DNA from: Planctomycetota bacterium
GTDB taxonomy: Bacteria; Planctomycetota; Phycisphaerae; WQYP01
Length of the DNA stretch: 16,334 nucleotides
Direction of reading: 5' to 3'
Assembly: GCA_021780285.1 (NCBI GenBank)
Contig: JAJXZA010000107.1
Location: 1 to 16,334, forward strand
A model generated the notes under the pieces. It ran no database searches. It saw only the letters and a list, made by a program, of their open reading frames with translations, and had not been told where the DNA came from. Position 1 is the stretch's first letter. Each line of letters opens with the position of its first letter. Shown one piece after another: positions 1 through 7,803 of this stretch. A program made the translations under genes and the position numbers.

Positions 1-2
1 CC

Positions 3-329
3 TCAAATCATAAGTATCCATGGCGCAAACAGCTTAATCTGATGGCGGCCTATCTCTATTTTTATAATCCCCTCTGGCTGCTTGTGGCACTGGTGCGCAG
101 CCGCACCCGGGTTTCGATGAAGCCTGCAGTGGTGCAGCTTTTTGGAATGATGGGACTCATTCAAACCATCCGCCGCACTTTTGGCTGGGCGGTTCGACTT
201 CGCTTTGGAGGCATCCACCGACTCAGCGAGCCTCCGGTAAGCCCCCTGCCGATGCGCGGCATCTGCGGTGAAACCGCATCGCACCAACTGGTGCAGTTGA
301 ATATAACCGGTTCCCCGGAGCCAGCTTGA
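3..329 (+). CDS. 3' end of a probable B12-binding radical SAM family protein (5' end outside window)
   Basis: The reading frame is open from the left edge and ends with TGA at 327-329, giving about 108 residues. The visible part starts near a WRKQLNLMAAYLYFYNPL segment, followed by a stretch rich in Arg and hydrophobic residues (VSMKPAVVQLFGMMGLIQTI, then RRTFGW). This resembles, from memory, the C-terminal tail after the radical SAM barrel in B12-binding radical SAM proteins. The cobalamin domain and the CxxxCxxC cluster motif would lie outside the window, so the family call is inference. The codon pattern and protein-like composition support a real gene. It converges on the small-subunit gene of the large operon with only 22 bases between the two stop codons and no visible intrinsic terminator. 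A minus-strand frame over the same bases has no protein-like features. Confidence 0.55.
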   Translation, partial: SNHKYPWRKQLNLMAAYLYFYNPLWLLVALVRSRTRVSMKPAVVQLFGMMGLIQTIRRTFGWAVRLRFGGIHRLSEPPVSPLPMRGICGETASHQLVQLNITGSPEPA

Positions 330-351
330 TTGGCCCACACGCCGCAAAACA

Positions 352-1125
352 TCAACGTTCGGCTAATCGTCCAAGCAGCCGCAGCAGGCCATCTAAAATG
401 GTCAGAGGATGCGGCGGACACCCGGGTATGTACAAGTCAACGGGAATTTCCGCAGGCACGCCATTGCCAACCTCCGCGTGATTGATATAAGGCCCGCCCG
501 AAATGGCGCACGCCCCCACCGCAATAACTATTTTAGGATCAGGAACCGCATCATATGTTTTACGCAGCGCCGCGAGCATGTTATTTGACACCGCTCCGGT
601 TATCAACAGCCCATCTGCATGACGCGGCGAAGCCACAAAGTCTATGCCAAAGCGGCTTAGATCCCAGCCTATGGTTGTCAAAACATTTACATCAGCCTCA
701 CAGGCATTGCAGCCACCGGCGCTAACTTGTCGCAGCCGCAGCGACCGGCCAAAAAGCGATCGCAACTTTTCATTTAATTGGGCGGCAAGCGCCAATTCCT
801 GCTCTGGCCGCAAGACCATATTCTCGCGCTGCCGCACTGCCAGGCGGTAGTCGCGCGAATACCTGACGGCGTTCTGTGGACACGCCTCAGCGCAGTCGGT
901 GCAAAATAAACATCGCCCCAGATCAAGCGTAATCTTGCCCCCCTCCGCGCCAATGGCCTGCGTCGGGCAAGCCTTGGCGCATGCGTCGCAACCCGACGGA
1001 CAACGCGAGATATCAAAAATCGGCCGCCCTCTAAAATGCCCCGGCAGTTCCGGAGGAGCCGCATCGGGATAGCCCATGGTGCGGGCGCCCTGTTTCCAAC
1101 GGGCAGCTAAAATGTCGAACATCAC
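352..1125 (-). CDS. Fused ferredoxin + NuoB/HycG-type small subunit of Ehr-like complex (HyfH-HyfI fusion)
   Basis: A 257-residue soluble subunit that should carry electrons through iron-sulfur clusters to the large subunit. Residues about 40-90 form a two-cluster ferredoxin domain. The second motif, C72-x2-C75-x2-C78-x3-C82-Pro, is canonical. The first reads C42-x3-C46-x2-C49-x3-C53-Pro, one residue longer than usual between the first two cysteines. Residues about 130-257 are a NuoB/HycG domain with all four ligands of the proximal N2-type 4Fe-4S cluster: C139 and C142 in GGCNACE, C206 in VGAC, and C236 in PGCPP. E. coli encodes these domains as separate HyfH and HyfI proteins, so this is a gene fusion. 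It is the last gene of the operon, 26 bases after the large-subunit stop. Translation could start at either of two consecutive ATG codons. The family is clear. The electron donor is not visible. Confidence 0.93.
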   Translation of the reverse strand: MMFDILAARWKQGARTMGYPDAAPPELPGHFRGRPIFDISRCPSGCDACAKACPTQAIGAEGGKITLDLGRCLFCTDCAEACPQNAVRYSRDYRLAVRQRENMVLRPEQELALAAQLNEKLRSLFGRSLRLRQVSAGGCNACEADVNVLTTIGWDLSRFGIDFVASPRHADGLLITGAVSNNMLAALRKTYDAVPDPKIVIAVGACAISGGPYINHAEVGNGVPAEIPVDLYIPGCPPHPLTILDGLLRLLGRLAER

Positions 1126-1151
1126 AGCACCTCCGGCCAGCCTGGCTGGCT

Positions 1152-2708
1152 CTATAAATCGTGGCCACAGTAAGAAAGATTAAAACTCTTGTTGCACAAC
1201 GGAAAGTCAGATATCTGCCCGCCGCGCAGGGCCATCGCCACCGCCGCCCAGTTATGAAACGAGGGGTCCACGACTTTGTAGCGTTCAAAACATCCCTGTT
1301 CATCAGTAAGTACCACATGGCATACCTCGCCGCGCCAAGCCTCCACAAGCGCCACCGCCAGCGAATCGGCCGCCAATGGAGCCAGCGGGCTGCGAACAGC
1401 TCCGCTTGGTAATGAATCAAGCTGTTGACAAACAAACTCACATGATCTCTGAACTTCAAGGAACCGAACATACGCCCGCGCAAAAACATCGCCGCTCTCC
1501 CAGGTGGCCACCGGAATATGCGTAAATCGAAACAAACCCGAAGGATGATTCTGCCGCGCGTCACGGTTTAAGCCGCAGGCACGGGCCGCCGGTCCAACCA
1601 TTCCCAGGTCAATCGCCAACTGCCGCGGAACCACGCCGGTATCAACAAAGCGAGCCATCACCGATGAAGAGTTCCAAAGCAACTCCACGGCTTGGCGGGT
1701 CTCTGCCTCCGCACGCACCAGTGAGCGGCGCAGTGCATCAATGGCTGAAACATCCGGGGCAAACCGCACCCCACCGGGGCAAAGCAGTCCGCGGCCAAAC
1801 CGGCTGCCGCAAAGCACCGCCGTCATGTTTAAAAACTCGCCGCGCAGTCGGCCGCAAAACGCCTGCGTTGAGGTAAAGCCCACATCGCCGCTTAAAGCCC
1901 CCAGGTCGCCCACATGATTGGCAAGCCGCTCCAGTTCCAGCGCTGTCGCCCGCAGGCTCTGCGCCCGGGCAGATTTTTGTATACCCCCCAATGCCTCCAC
2001 CGCCTGGCAATATGCCGTGGCGTGGCCTATGGTCGAATCGCCTGCCAACGTCTCTGCATAATGTATGCTGCGCGGCCCCGGACCCGCCGCCAAAGCTCGT
2101 TCCCCGCCGCGATGCTGATAACCCAATGCGATTTCCAGATGCAGCACGTTTTCGCCATCGCATTGAAACCGAAAATGTCCCGGCTCAATAATGCCCGCAT
2201 GCACCGGGCCAACCGCCACTTCGTGAATTTGATCGCCCTTCACCTGATAAAAGTCCATCACGCCCGCCGCGATCTCGGCTTCCGCCGGACGGTTCCATGC
2301 GTCGCGCCCCGGCTGATAGCTGCGATGAAAACGCACCGGCTTGAGCCACGGGTGCCCCACCGGCACGCGGCCAAACTGCTCGGCGATTTCCCGCTCAAAT
2401 AGATGAACCTGCCAGCACGCAGGCGTAAGCGATGGAAACGAGTTGTCTCCTATGCGCGTTCGTCCCAGCCGCAGCCGAGAACTGTCATCATCGGCCAGCA
2501 CCACATAAAGCCAAAGTGCATCCGGGCTGGTGCGATCCGGCATACCAAAGAGCGCCGCTACCCGGCATTGCCGGGCAACGCCACCTAAAATCGCCTGTTG
2601 AAAGTCAGTAATCGAAAGCTCCGGTACGGCCGACTTGGGCAAAGCTCTGCCATTGACCAGCACCGCCAGCCGCTGCCATGGAGTATCAGGTGTTGTCGCC
2701 ATGCTCAT
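1152..2708 (-). CDS. NuoC-NuoD-type fused large subunit (HyfG-like) without NiFe ligands; Ehr complex
   Basis: A 518-residue homologue of the group 4 hydrogenase large subunit. Residues about 100-130 carry the NuoC-like motif (ERE..EQFG..VGHPWL), and residues about 180-518 are the NuoD/49-kDa-like domain. The L1 hydrogenase motif RxCGxC is replaced around residues 219-229 by ETLAGDSTIGH: the two Cys positions are Ala222 and Ser225, while His229 is kept. The C-terminal L2 motif DPCxxC becomes SFNLSYCGHDL at the very end, with Asn510 and Tyr513 at the Cys positions. C514 is a lone cysteine next to the expected site. A NiFe centre therefore cannot be bound in the usual way, which fits the Ehr family. 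The ATG overlaps the stop of the preceding pump gene (ATGA), and a strong GGAGGTG ribosome site lies at about 2713-2720, suggesting translational coupling. The reaction catalysed is unknown. Confidence 0.93.
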   Translation of the reverse strand: MSMATTPDTPWQRLAVLVNGRALPKSAVPELSITDFQQAILGGVARQCRVAALFGMPDRTSPDALWLYVVLADDDSSRLRLGRTRIGDNSFPSLTPACWQVHLFEREIAEQFGRVPVGHPWLKPVRFHRSYQPGRDAWNRPAEAEIAAGVMDFYQVKGDQIHEVAVGPVHAGIIEPGHFRFQCDGENVLHLEIALGYQHRGGERALAAGPGPRSIHYAETLAGDSTIGHATAYCQAVEALGGIQKSARAQSLRATALELERLANHVGDLGALSGDVGFTSTQAFCGRLRGEFLNMTAVLCGSRFGRGLLCPGGVRFAPDVSAIDALRRSLVRAEAETRQAVELLWNSSSVMARFVDTGVVPRQLAIDLGMVGPAARACGLNRDARQNHPSGLFRFTHIPVATWESGDVFARAYVRFLEVQRSCEFVCQQLDSLPSGAVRSPLAPLAADSLAVALVEAWRGEVCHVVLTDEQGCFERYKVVDPSFHNWAAVAMALRGGQISDFPLCNKSFNLSYCGHDL

Positions 2709-4135
2709 GGGTGCACCTCCAAAAAGGTCGCCGCCCGATGTACCATGTCAGCCAGCGGAGCGGGTATGTGCGTGCCCATCATCAATACCAGTCCGAGCGA
2801 AATCACCAGCGGCAATCCCGTGAGCAGATGATCGCGGTAAGCCGATGCCGGCCGGCCGGGCAGAGGCCGTCCCTGCACCACGGTAAGCACCGTTCGTCCC
2901 ATGCCAACAAACACCACAAGCAAAAGCAATAAAAATAGAGCGCTGATCCAATACCAATGGTACTGCAGACCGCCGGTTAAAATGGTGAACTCGCTGACGA
3001 ATGGCCCAAACGGCGGCGACCCGGTAATCGCTAAAAAGCCAAGCATGAAAATGGTTCCCGACAGGGGCAGCCTTCGCATGGCGCCGCGCACGTCGTCGGT
3101 ACTTTTGCTCTGGTACGATCGGTGGATATTGCCGGCCGACAAAAATAACATTCCCTTGGTCAGGCCATTGTTGAGCATGTGAAGCAGTGCTCCAAACAGG
3201 GCGATGCCGCCGATCCCAGCGCCCAACATCAAAATGCCCATGTGCTCCACGCTGGAATATGCCAGCATTCTTTTAATGTCCTTCTGGCCGAGGGTGAATA
3301 TCGCCGCCACCGCCATGGACAGCAAACCCATCCAAATCATCAGATGGCTCGTGAACTCTTGCTGGCCTGCAGAACAGCACACATGGTTTATACGGAGCAG
3401 TGCAAGAAACGCGCAGCTTGTAAGCCCGCCAGCAAGCAGCGCTCCAACCACACCCGGAGCCTCGCCGTACGCATCGGGCTTCCAGGTGTGCATCGGAGCC
3501 AGGCCCATCTTGGTGCCATAGCCCACCAACAACAAGACAAACGCCATGCGCACCCACGTATGATTAAGCGTTGCACCCCGTGCGAGCAAATCGGCAAAAA
3601 GCAGGGACGGTGGCCCGCTGCCCATGGCCGAATACGCCATAAAAAACGACCCCAGCAGTGCCAGCGCAATACCCACCGAACCAATCATCAAATACTTCCA
3701 CGTCGCCTCAATAGACCGCGGCGTACGATTAAAATAAATAAGCGGCGCCATCGAGAGCGTGGCAAGTTCCAGAGCAATCCACATCAATCCAAGGTGTTGG
3801 GCCATCGCCACCAATGTACCCGCCGCCAAAAAAAACAGCAGGCACGCCACAAACACCCGGTTGGAACGATCTTGCCGATAGCGAAGATAGCCCGTCGTAT
3901 AAACGGCACATATAACAAACAGCACGCTTAACAGCAGCAGCACCAGCCGCCCGGGCGGATCCAGCCACAACCAGCCGTCAAGCCGAGCTTCCGAATTGCG
4001 ATCAATTGCACTCAGTGTCAACACCAAATGCGCTATCGCCACCGGCGGCAACAGCCAGGGGCGACTGCGATCGGACGGCATCAAAAGCGCGACGCCCGAA
4101 GCCAGCAGCGGAATCAGTATCAAAACAAATAACAT
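2705..4135 (-). CDS. HyfF/NuoM-N-type proton-conducting membrane subunit
   Basis: A 476-residue, strongly hydrophobic protein of the antiporter-like NuoL/M/N family, composed almost entirely of membrane helices. The key family residues are present: a helix Glu at 123 (WIALELATL), a Lys at 209 in GYGTKMGLAPMHTW, and a further Lys at 327 in NNGLTKGMLF. These residues form the proton path in complex I and group 4 hydrogenases. The length and the position between the HyfE-like and HyfG-like genes match HyfF of E. coli hydrogenase 4 (somewhat longer, about 526 residues). The start is ATG at 4133-4135, 4 bases after the HyfE-like stop, with a GAGGGA ribosome site. The gene ends inside the start of the large-subunit gene. 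It presumably sits next to the NuoH-like subunit in the membrane arm. The choice between HyfF and HyfD/NuoN-like naming is by gene order only. Confidence 0.92.
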   Translation of the reverse strand: MLFVLILIPLLASGVALLMPSDRSRPWLLPPVAIAHLVLTLSAIDRNSEARLDGWLWLDPPGRLVLLLLSVLFVICAVYTTGYLRYRQDRSNRVFVACLLFFLAAGTLVAMAQHLGLMWIALELATLSMAPLIYFNRTPRSIEATWKYLMIGSVGIALALLGSFFMAYSAMGSGPPSLLFADLLARGATLNHTWVRMAFVLLLVGYGTKMGLAPMHTWKPDAYGEAPGVVGALLAGGLTSCAFLALLRINHVCCSAGQQEFTSHLMIWMGLLSMAVAAIFTLGQKDIKRMLAYSSVEHMGILMLGAGIGGIALFGALLHMLNNGLTKGMLFLSAGNIHRSYQSKSTDDVRGAMRRLPLSGTIFMLGFLAITGSPPFGPFVSEFTILTGGLQYHWYWISALFLLLLLVVFVGMGRTVLTVVQGRPLPGRPASAYRDHLLTGLPLVISLGLVLMMGTHIPAPLADMVHRAATFLEVHP

Positions 4136-4139
4136 TCAG

Positions 4140-4781
4140 CTATTCCCTCAGCGCCGTAAGTTGCCGCGTGTCCATGGATGAAAACGTCTGATTGATGTGA
4201 TGAATGATGATGCTCACCACAAAAATGCCCACGAACAAATCCAGCAGAATGCCCAGTTCCACCAGAAATGGAACCGCCGCCAAAAGCAGCATGCCGAAAA
4301 TGTATATGCCGTTTTCCAGAATCAGATAGCCAATCACCTGCGTAATCGCCTTAACGCGCGTGGTCAGCAGCAGAAAGCCCGTCAAAATCGTGGACAACGA
4401 CACTGGTATTACCAAATTGGATACCGGATGCCCCACCACCGGCAGGCACGCCGCCAGCACCAGAGAGAGCACCGTACCCAATGCGCCCAGCAGCATGGTC
4501 GGCAAAAAGCCGATCAGCGGCTCAACTTCACGTTTAATCTTTGCGTCGCGCAGGGCCTTGTGCAGAATCCGCGGAATAATAAGTCCCTTAAGCCCTATCG
4601 TCACCCCGGCAACCACCACGGCAATCCAGTCAAGTCGCGCCGCCAGCAGCAGCGGCATGAAACTCAAAATGACGCCCTGCGATGCCGCCGCATGAATAAG
4701 CGCACGCATGCGGCTGGCGCCAAGCATAAAGAGGTTCACCAGCAGTACCACCACCAGCAATGAATTAATCGTGCCCGTCAT
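4140..4781 (-). CDS. HyfE-type membrane subunit (NuoK-like region)
   Basis: A 213-residue integral membrane protein of several hydrophobic helices. Its length and position match the HyfE subunit of hydrogenase 4 (about 216 residues), whose C-terminal part resembles NuoK. Typical stretches are the loop GLKGLIIPRILHKAL near residues 63-77 and the helix TQVIGYLILENGIYIFG near residues 147-163. The Glu inside that helix corresponds to the buried acidic residue of NuoK. It has no cofactor motifs and should help link the NuoH-like subunit with the antiporter subunits. A GTG at 4784 directly precedes the ATG at 4781. The GAGG ribosome site lies 6 bases before the ATG but only 3 before the GTG, so ATG is chosen. 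The gene follows the NuoH-like gene, whose stop is at 4785-4787. Confidence 0.9.
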   Translation of the reverse strand: MTGTINSLLVVVLLVNLFMLGASRMRALIHAAASQGVILSFMPLLLAARLDWIAVVVAGVTIGLKGLIIPRILHKALRDAKIKREVEPLIGFLPTMLLGALGTVLSLVLAACLPVVGHPVSNLVIPVSLSTILTGFLLLTTRVKAITQVIGYLILENGIYIFGMLLLAAVPFLVELGILLDLFVGIFVVSIIIHHINQTFSSMDTRQLTALRE

Positions 4782-4784
4782 CAC

Positions 4785-5708
4785 TCACCTCAGCATCAAA
4801 ATAAAGCCAAAACCACACAGCAAGCTGGCCGCTACCAGCAGCGTCGGCACATGGGTCAGTCGCAGCCGGGCCATCAACGATTCGACCAACCCAATCGCCA
4901 CAGCCACCCCAAGCATTTCCGCCGCAAAAACCGCCCAATTCAGCGCCGGCGACGCCGACGGTACAGGCGGCACAAAATGCAAAAACAAAGCGGCAAATAC
5001 AAACAGTTTTACGGCCGCACCATAGTTAACCAGTGCCAGCAGCGGGCCGCTATGATCCAACACCATTACTTCATGAATCATCGTAAGCTCAAGATGTGTG
5101 GCGGGGTCATCCACGGGAATACGCGCATTTTCGGCGAGCAGTACAATAAACATGCCCACGGCGGCAAGCATAAGCGAAGCGACCGGCAACATGGCAAACG
5201 CATGCATCGCCGGAGCACGCAACATCGTATTGAGACTTAACGAACCCGAAAATTTAATCAGCACCAACAAGCCCAACATAAGCGCCGCTTCCGAAAGGCA
5301 CGCAAAGGTAACCTCGCGTGCCGCGCCCATGCCTTCAAAGGACGAGCCCGTATCTAAAGCGGCTAAGCTCGTAAAAAACCGTGCCAATGCCAGCACATAA
5401 ATCAGCAGTATCACGTCACCCTGAAAATGCAGCGGCGCTGCCGACGTCCCAAACGGAACCAGCAGTCCGCCAAGCAGCACCGCAACCAAAGTCACCATCG
5501 GCCCCGCTCTGAATATCCATGTCGCGGTCTTACTTAATACAATCCCCTTACGCAGCAATTTATACAGGTCGTAGTAGGGCTGCAGCAGCGGCGGCCCTTT
5601 GCGTCCGGCCAGCAAAGCCTTGGTACGCTGTATAAGCCCCAGCATCAACGGCGGCGCTGCGGCCAGCAGCACCAGATGCATTACCATGTTTATCAGCGAC
5701 AAGGCCAC
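4785..5708 (-). CDS. HyfC/HycD/NuoH-type membrane subunit
   Basis: A 307-residue membrane protein homologous to NuoH of complex I and HycD/HyfC of group 4 hydrogenases. This is the subunit that anchors the soluble arm and passes redox-driven conformational change to the proton pumps. Diagnostic segments are GRKGPPLLQPYYDLYKLLRK near residues 35-54, GSSFEGMGAAREVTFACLSE at 121-140, and ENARIPVDDPATHLEL at 193-208 followed by TMIHE. The last carries the acidic cluster of the family. The usual family length is about 300-325 residues, so the protein is complete. The start is GTG at 5706-5708 with an AAGGGA ribosome site at a suitable distance. A nearby upstream ATG is out of frame. The 69 bases between it and the preceding pump gene hold nothing recognisable. 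Confidence 0.93.
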   Translation of the reverse strand: MALSLINMVMHLVLLAAAPPLMLGLIQRTKALLAGRKGPPLLQPYYDLYKLLRKGIVLSKTATWIFRAGPMVTLVAVLLGGLLVPFGTSAAPLHFQGDVILLIYVLALARFFTSLAALDTGSSFEGMGAAREVTFACLSEAALMLGLLVLIKFSGSLSLNTMLRAPAMHAFAMLPVASLMLAAVGMFIVLLAENARIPVDDPATHLELTMIHEVMVLDHSGPLLALVNYGAAVKLFVFAALFLHFVPPVPSASPALNWAVFAAEMLGVAVAIGLVESLMARLRLTHVPTLLVAASLLCGFGFILMLR

Positions 5709-5777
5709 TTCATGTATTCCCTTTTACAGCGGCACGCCCCATCGCATGCGTCTTGTCGGTATCCTGCAACGCTGGCA

Positions 5778-7763
5778 TCAGCAGGCTGCGATTGCCAGCA
5801 GCACCAGCAGCGCAACGAGCACATACAACAGGTACCCGCCCACTGGCTGCGACTGCAAAGGCCGAACTCTGCCCGCCAGCCGCGCAACCATACGAAACCC
5901 CGGCAAAAGACCTCGGTCCAGAACCGTATCCGGAAATTCAACCGAAGCACTCGCCGTCTCCGGCGCAAAACCCTGCACTTTTACGCTCCTGCGGTGCGGC
6001 AATAGTATGGCCCGATATGCATCAGTCAACATACGAACAAATGATCCCGCGCCGAATTGCATTCGTGATGTCGGCGCTCCGTAGCCGCAACCCCATGTTG
6101 CCGGTGCCGCGCCAGGCCGTGGCCTTACTCGATAGACCAGCCAAGCCCCCAGCAGTAAAGCCGCCGTCAGGCCGCCAAAAATCAGGCTCAGCTTCTGCAG
6201 CGGCTCCACAGCCGCCAGAGCTGGCTGCGGCACAAAAGCAGCGGCATCCCAGCGGGCGATGGCTCTTTCCAACAGGCCCATCACCAATGCCGGCGCCAGC
6301 CCCAGCACAACACAACCAAACGCGAGAACCCACATCGGCGCAATCGCCAAAACGCCGGCCTCATGCGCTTCGGCCGCCTGCGAACTCCGCGGCAGCCCAA
6401 GAAATGTCGCCCCAAAGAGCTTAACAAACCCCGCCAACGCCATTGTTCCCGCGACCGCCAACGCCGGCGCGGCCAATGCCAGCCACGCAAGCCGTATGCC
6501 TGCTGGCACCAACGCACAATTGAACAACCCCAGGTAAATCATCCATTCGCTGATGAAACCGTTGAGTGGAGGCAACCCGCAGATCGCCGCCGACCCAAGG
6601 GCCATAAGACCGGCGGTTCGAGGCATCCGATGGGCCAGGCCGCCAAGCACCTCAATCTCACGCGTGCCGGTCGCATGGAGCATATTGCCCGCTCCCATAA
6701 ACAGCAGCGGCTTAAATAAACTATGATTTAAAATATGCAGTAAAGCGCCGCCCAATCCCAGAAAAATCCATAGCGGCTGCCCTACGGCGCGGCCAACCAC
6801 CGCCAAACCAATGCCCATCAGTACGATGCCGATATTTTCCACGCTGCTGTAAGCCAAAAGTCTTTTATAGTCGCTCTGCGCCAGCGCAAAGATAATGCTC
6901 CCCAGGCTCGTCGCAGTTCCGATCACCAGCAGTAAAACGCCCCACCAAATCGGCGGCATTGCCCATTGCGCGCTCACCATCACCACGCCAAACACACCCA
7001 TGGCCAACCCGACACCCGAAAGAAAAGCAGAAACGTGGCTCGGCGCATTGGCGTGGGCGCCAGGCAGCCAGACATGCAGCGGCATAAAGCCCGCCTTAAG
7101 CCCAAAACCCACCACGCCCAAAATAAAAATGCCTGCCGCAAGCACCGATGAGCTGGACGTCGGCAGCACCGGCCAGAGCGCAAACGAACCCGTAGCCACC
7201 CGTAAAAGCGCGAACATCCCCATCAGCGCCAATGCGCTCAGGTGCGCCGCAACCAGATAAATCCATCCGGAATCCGTAGCACCCGCATCTTCATCCTTGG
7301 TAGTAATCAGAAAGAACGTCGCCAGCCCCATCACCTCCCACACCATTAAAAACAGCACCGCATCACGTGCCACCACAATCAGCATCATGGCCGCGGTCAG
7401 CAACCCCCAGCACAACCGCAACTTTCTGCCATTGCGCCGGTGGTGCGCCTGCGGCCAATAGGCAAGGCCATAAATCGCCCCCAGCGACGAAATGCACACA
7501 ATCGGTATTAAAAATACCACCCCCATCGCATTAAGCCCGATTGCAAAGCGACCCCATGGTAGCGCCCATGGCTCGCTTAGCCCGGCCGGGGCGGCGGCAA
7601 ATGCCAACTGGCGCCCCATCGCCGCTAACGCCGCCAGCGACGCCGTCACGATCATGGCAACTGCGATCCACTCTCCGGCCGACGAGCGCCGCGACATCAA
7701 AACACCCGGAACTCCACTGCCGGCAGCCAGCAAAGTTGCCAAAATAATCAAATCCATCACCAT
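5778..7763 (-). CDS. HyfB/NuoL-type proton-conducting membrane subunit, second tandem copy
   Basis: A 661-residue polytopic membrane protein, the same size class as HyfB of E. coli hydrogenase 4 (672 residues). Proton-path residues are conserved: Glu143 in VWEVMG, Lys223 in GFGLKAGFMPLHVWLPGAHA, and Lys351 in NHSLFKPLLF. The segment GLAYWPQA near residue 100 and the LPGAHANAPSHVSAFLSGVG block are typical HyfB/HycC signatures. It is clearly paralogous to the next gene upstream in the operon, sharing motif order, length and several near-identical blocks, so the pair arose by duplication. An ATG-GTG-ATG run offers starts at 7763 or 7757, and no strong ribosome site decides between them. A 40-base gap with a small hairpin separates it from its paralogue. 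The C-terminal extension beyond the antiporter core ends with one hydrophobic helix. Confidence 0.93.
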   Translation of the reverse strand: MVMDLIILATLLAAGSGVPGVLMSRRSSAGEWIAVAMIVTASLAALAAMGRQLAFAAAPAGLSEPWALPWGRFAIGLNAMGVVFLIPIVCISSLGAIYGLAYWPQAHHRRNGRKLRLCWGLLTAAMMLIVVARDAVLFLMVWEVMGLATFFLITTKDEDAGATDSGWIYLVAAHLSALALMGMFALLRVATGSFALWPVLPTSSSSVLAAGIFILGVVGFGLKAGFMPLHVWLPGAHANAPSHVSAFLSGVGLAMGVFGVVMVSAQWAMPPIWWGVLLLVIGTATSLGSIIFALAQSDYKRLLAYSSVENIGIVLMGIGLAVVGRAVGQPLWIFLGLGGALLHILNHSLFKPLLFMGAGNMLHATGTREIEVLGGLAHRMPRTAGLMALGSAAICGLPPLNGFISEWMIYLGLFNCALVPAGIRLAWLALAAPALAVAGTMALAGFVKLFGATFLGLPRSSQAAEAHEAGVLAIAPMWVLAFGCVVLGLAPALVMGLLERAIARWDAAAFVPQPALAAVEPLQKLSLIFGGLTAALLLGAWLVYRVRPRPGAAPATWGCGYGAPTSRMQFGAGSFVRMLTDAYRAILLPHRRSVKVQGFAPETASASVEFPDTVLDRGLLPGFRMVARLAGRVRPLQSQPVGGYLLYVLVALLVLLAIAAC

Positions 7764-7778
7764 CGCGAATCCACTTCA

Positions 7779-7792
7779 CGGGCCAAGGCCCG
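7779..7792. repeat. Perfect inverted repeat (6-bp arms, 2-nt loop) between the two pump paralogues
   Basis: CGGGCC at 7779-7784 and GGCCCG at 7787-7792 are separated by AA. They lie in the 40-base gap between the upstream HyfB-like stop and the downstream HyfB-like start. The operon transcript could fold here into a short GC stem, or into an alternative AAGGC/GCCTT pairing. No T-run follows, so it is not a classical intrinsic terminator. It may affect mRNA stability or translation of the second copy, or be chance in GC-rich DNA. Confidence 0.45.
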
Positions 7793-7803
7793 CAAGCCTT
7801 TCT

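Noticed and set aside
3..347. 114-codon minus-strand open frame at the left edge
   Set aside because: The plus-strand frame over the same bases looks like a real protein tail, while this one has no features and overlaps the end of the small-subunit gene.
1152..2708. Active [NiFe] hydrogenase (hydrogenase 4/formate hydrogenlyase)
   Set aside because: All four NiFe-ligating cysteines are missing and no formate dehydrogenase or maturation gene is in the window.
3179..3931. 250-codon plus-strand open frame
   Set aside because: It is antisense to the HyfF-like gene; its His/Gln/Arg-rich composition is the usual shadow of a hydrophobic membrane protein, and it matches no family.
4197..4763. 188-codon plus-strand open frame
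   Set aside because: Antisense to the HyfE-like gene, very rich in Gln, His and Arg, with no domain; a shadow frame.
5753..6424. 223-codon plus-strand open frame
   Set aside because: Antisense to the second HyfB-like gene; Pro/Ala-rich low-complexity translation without motifs.
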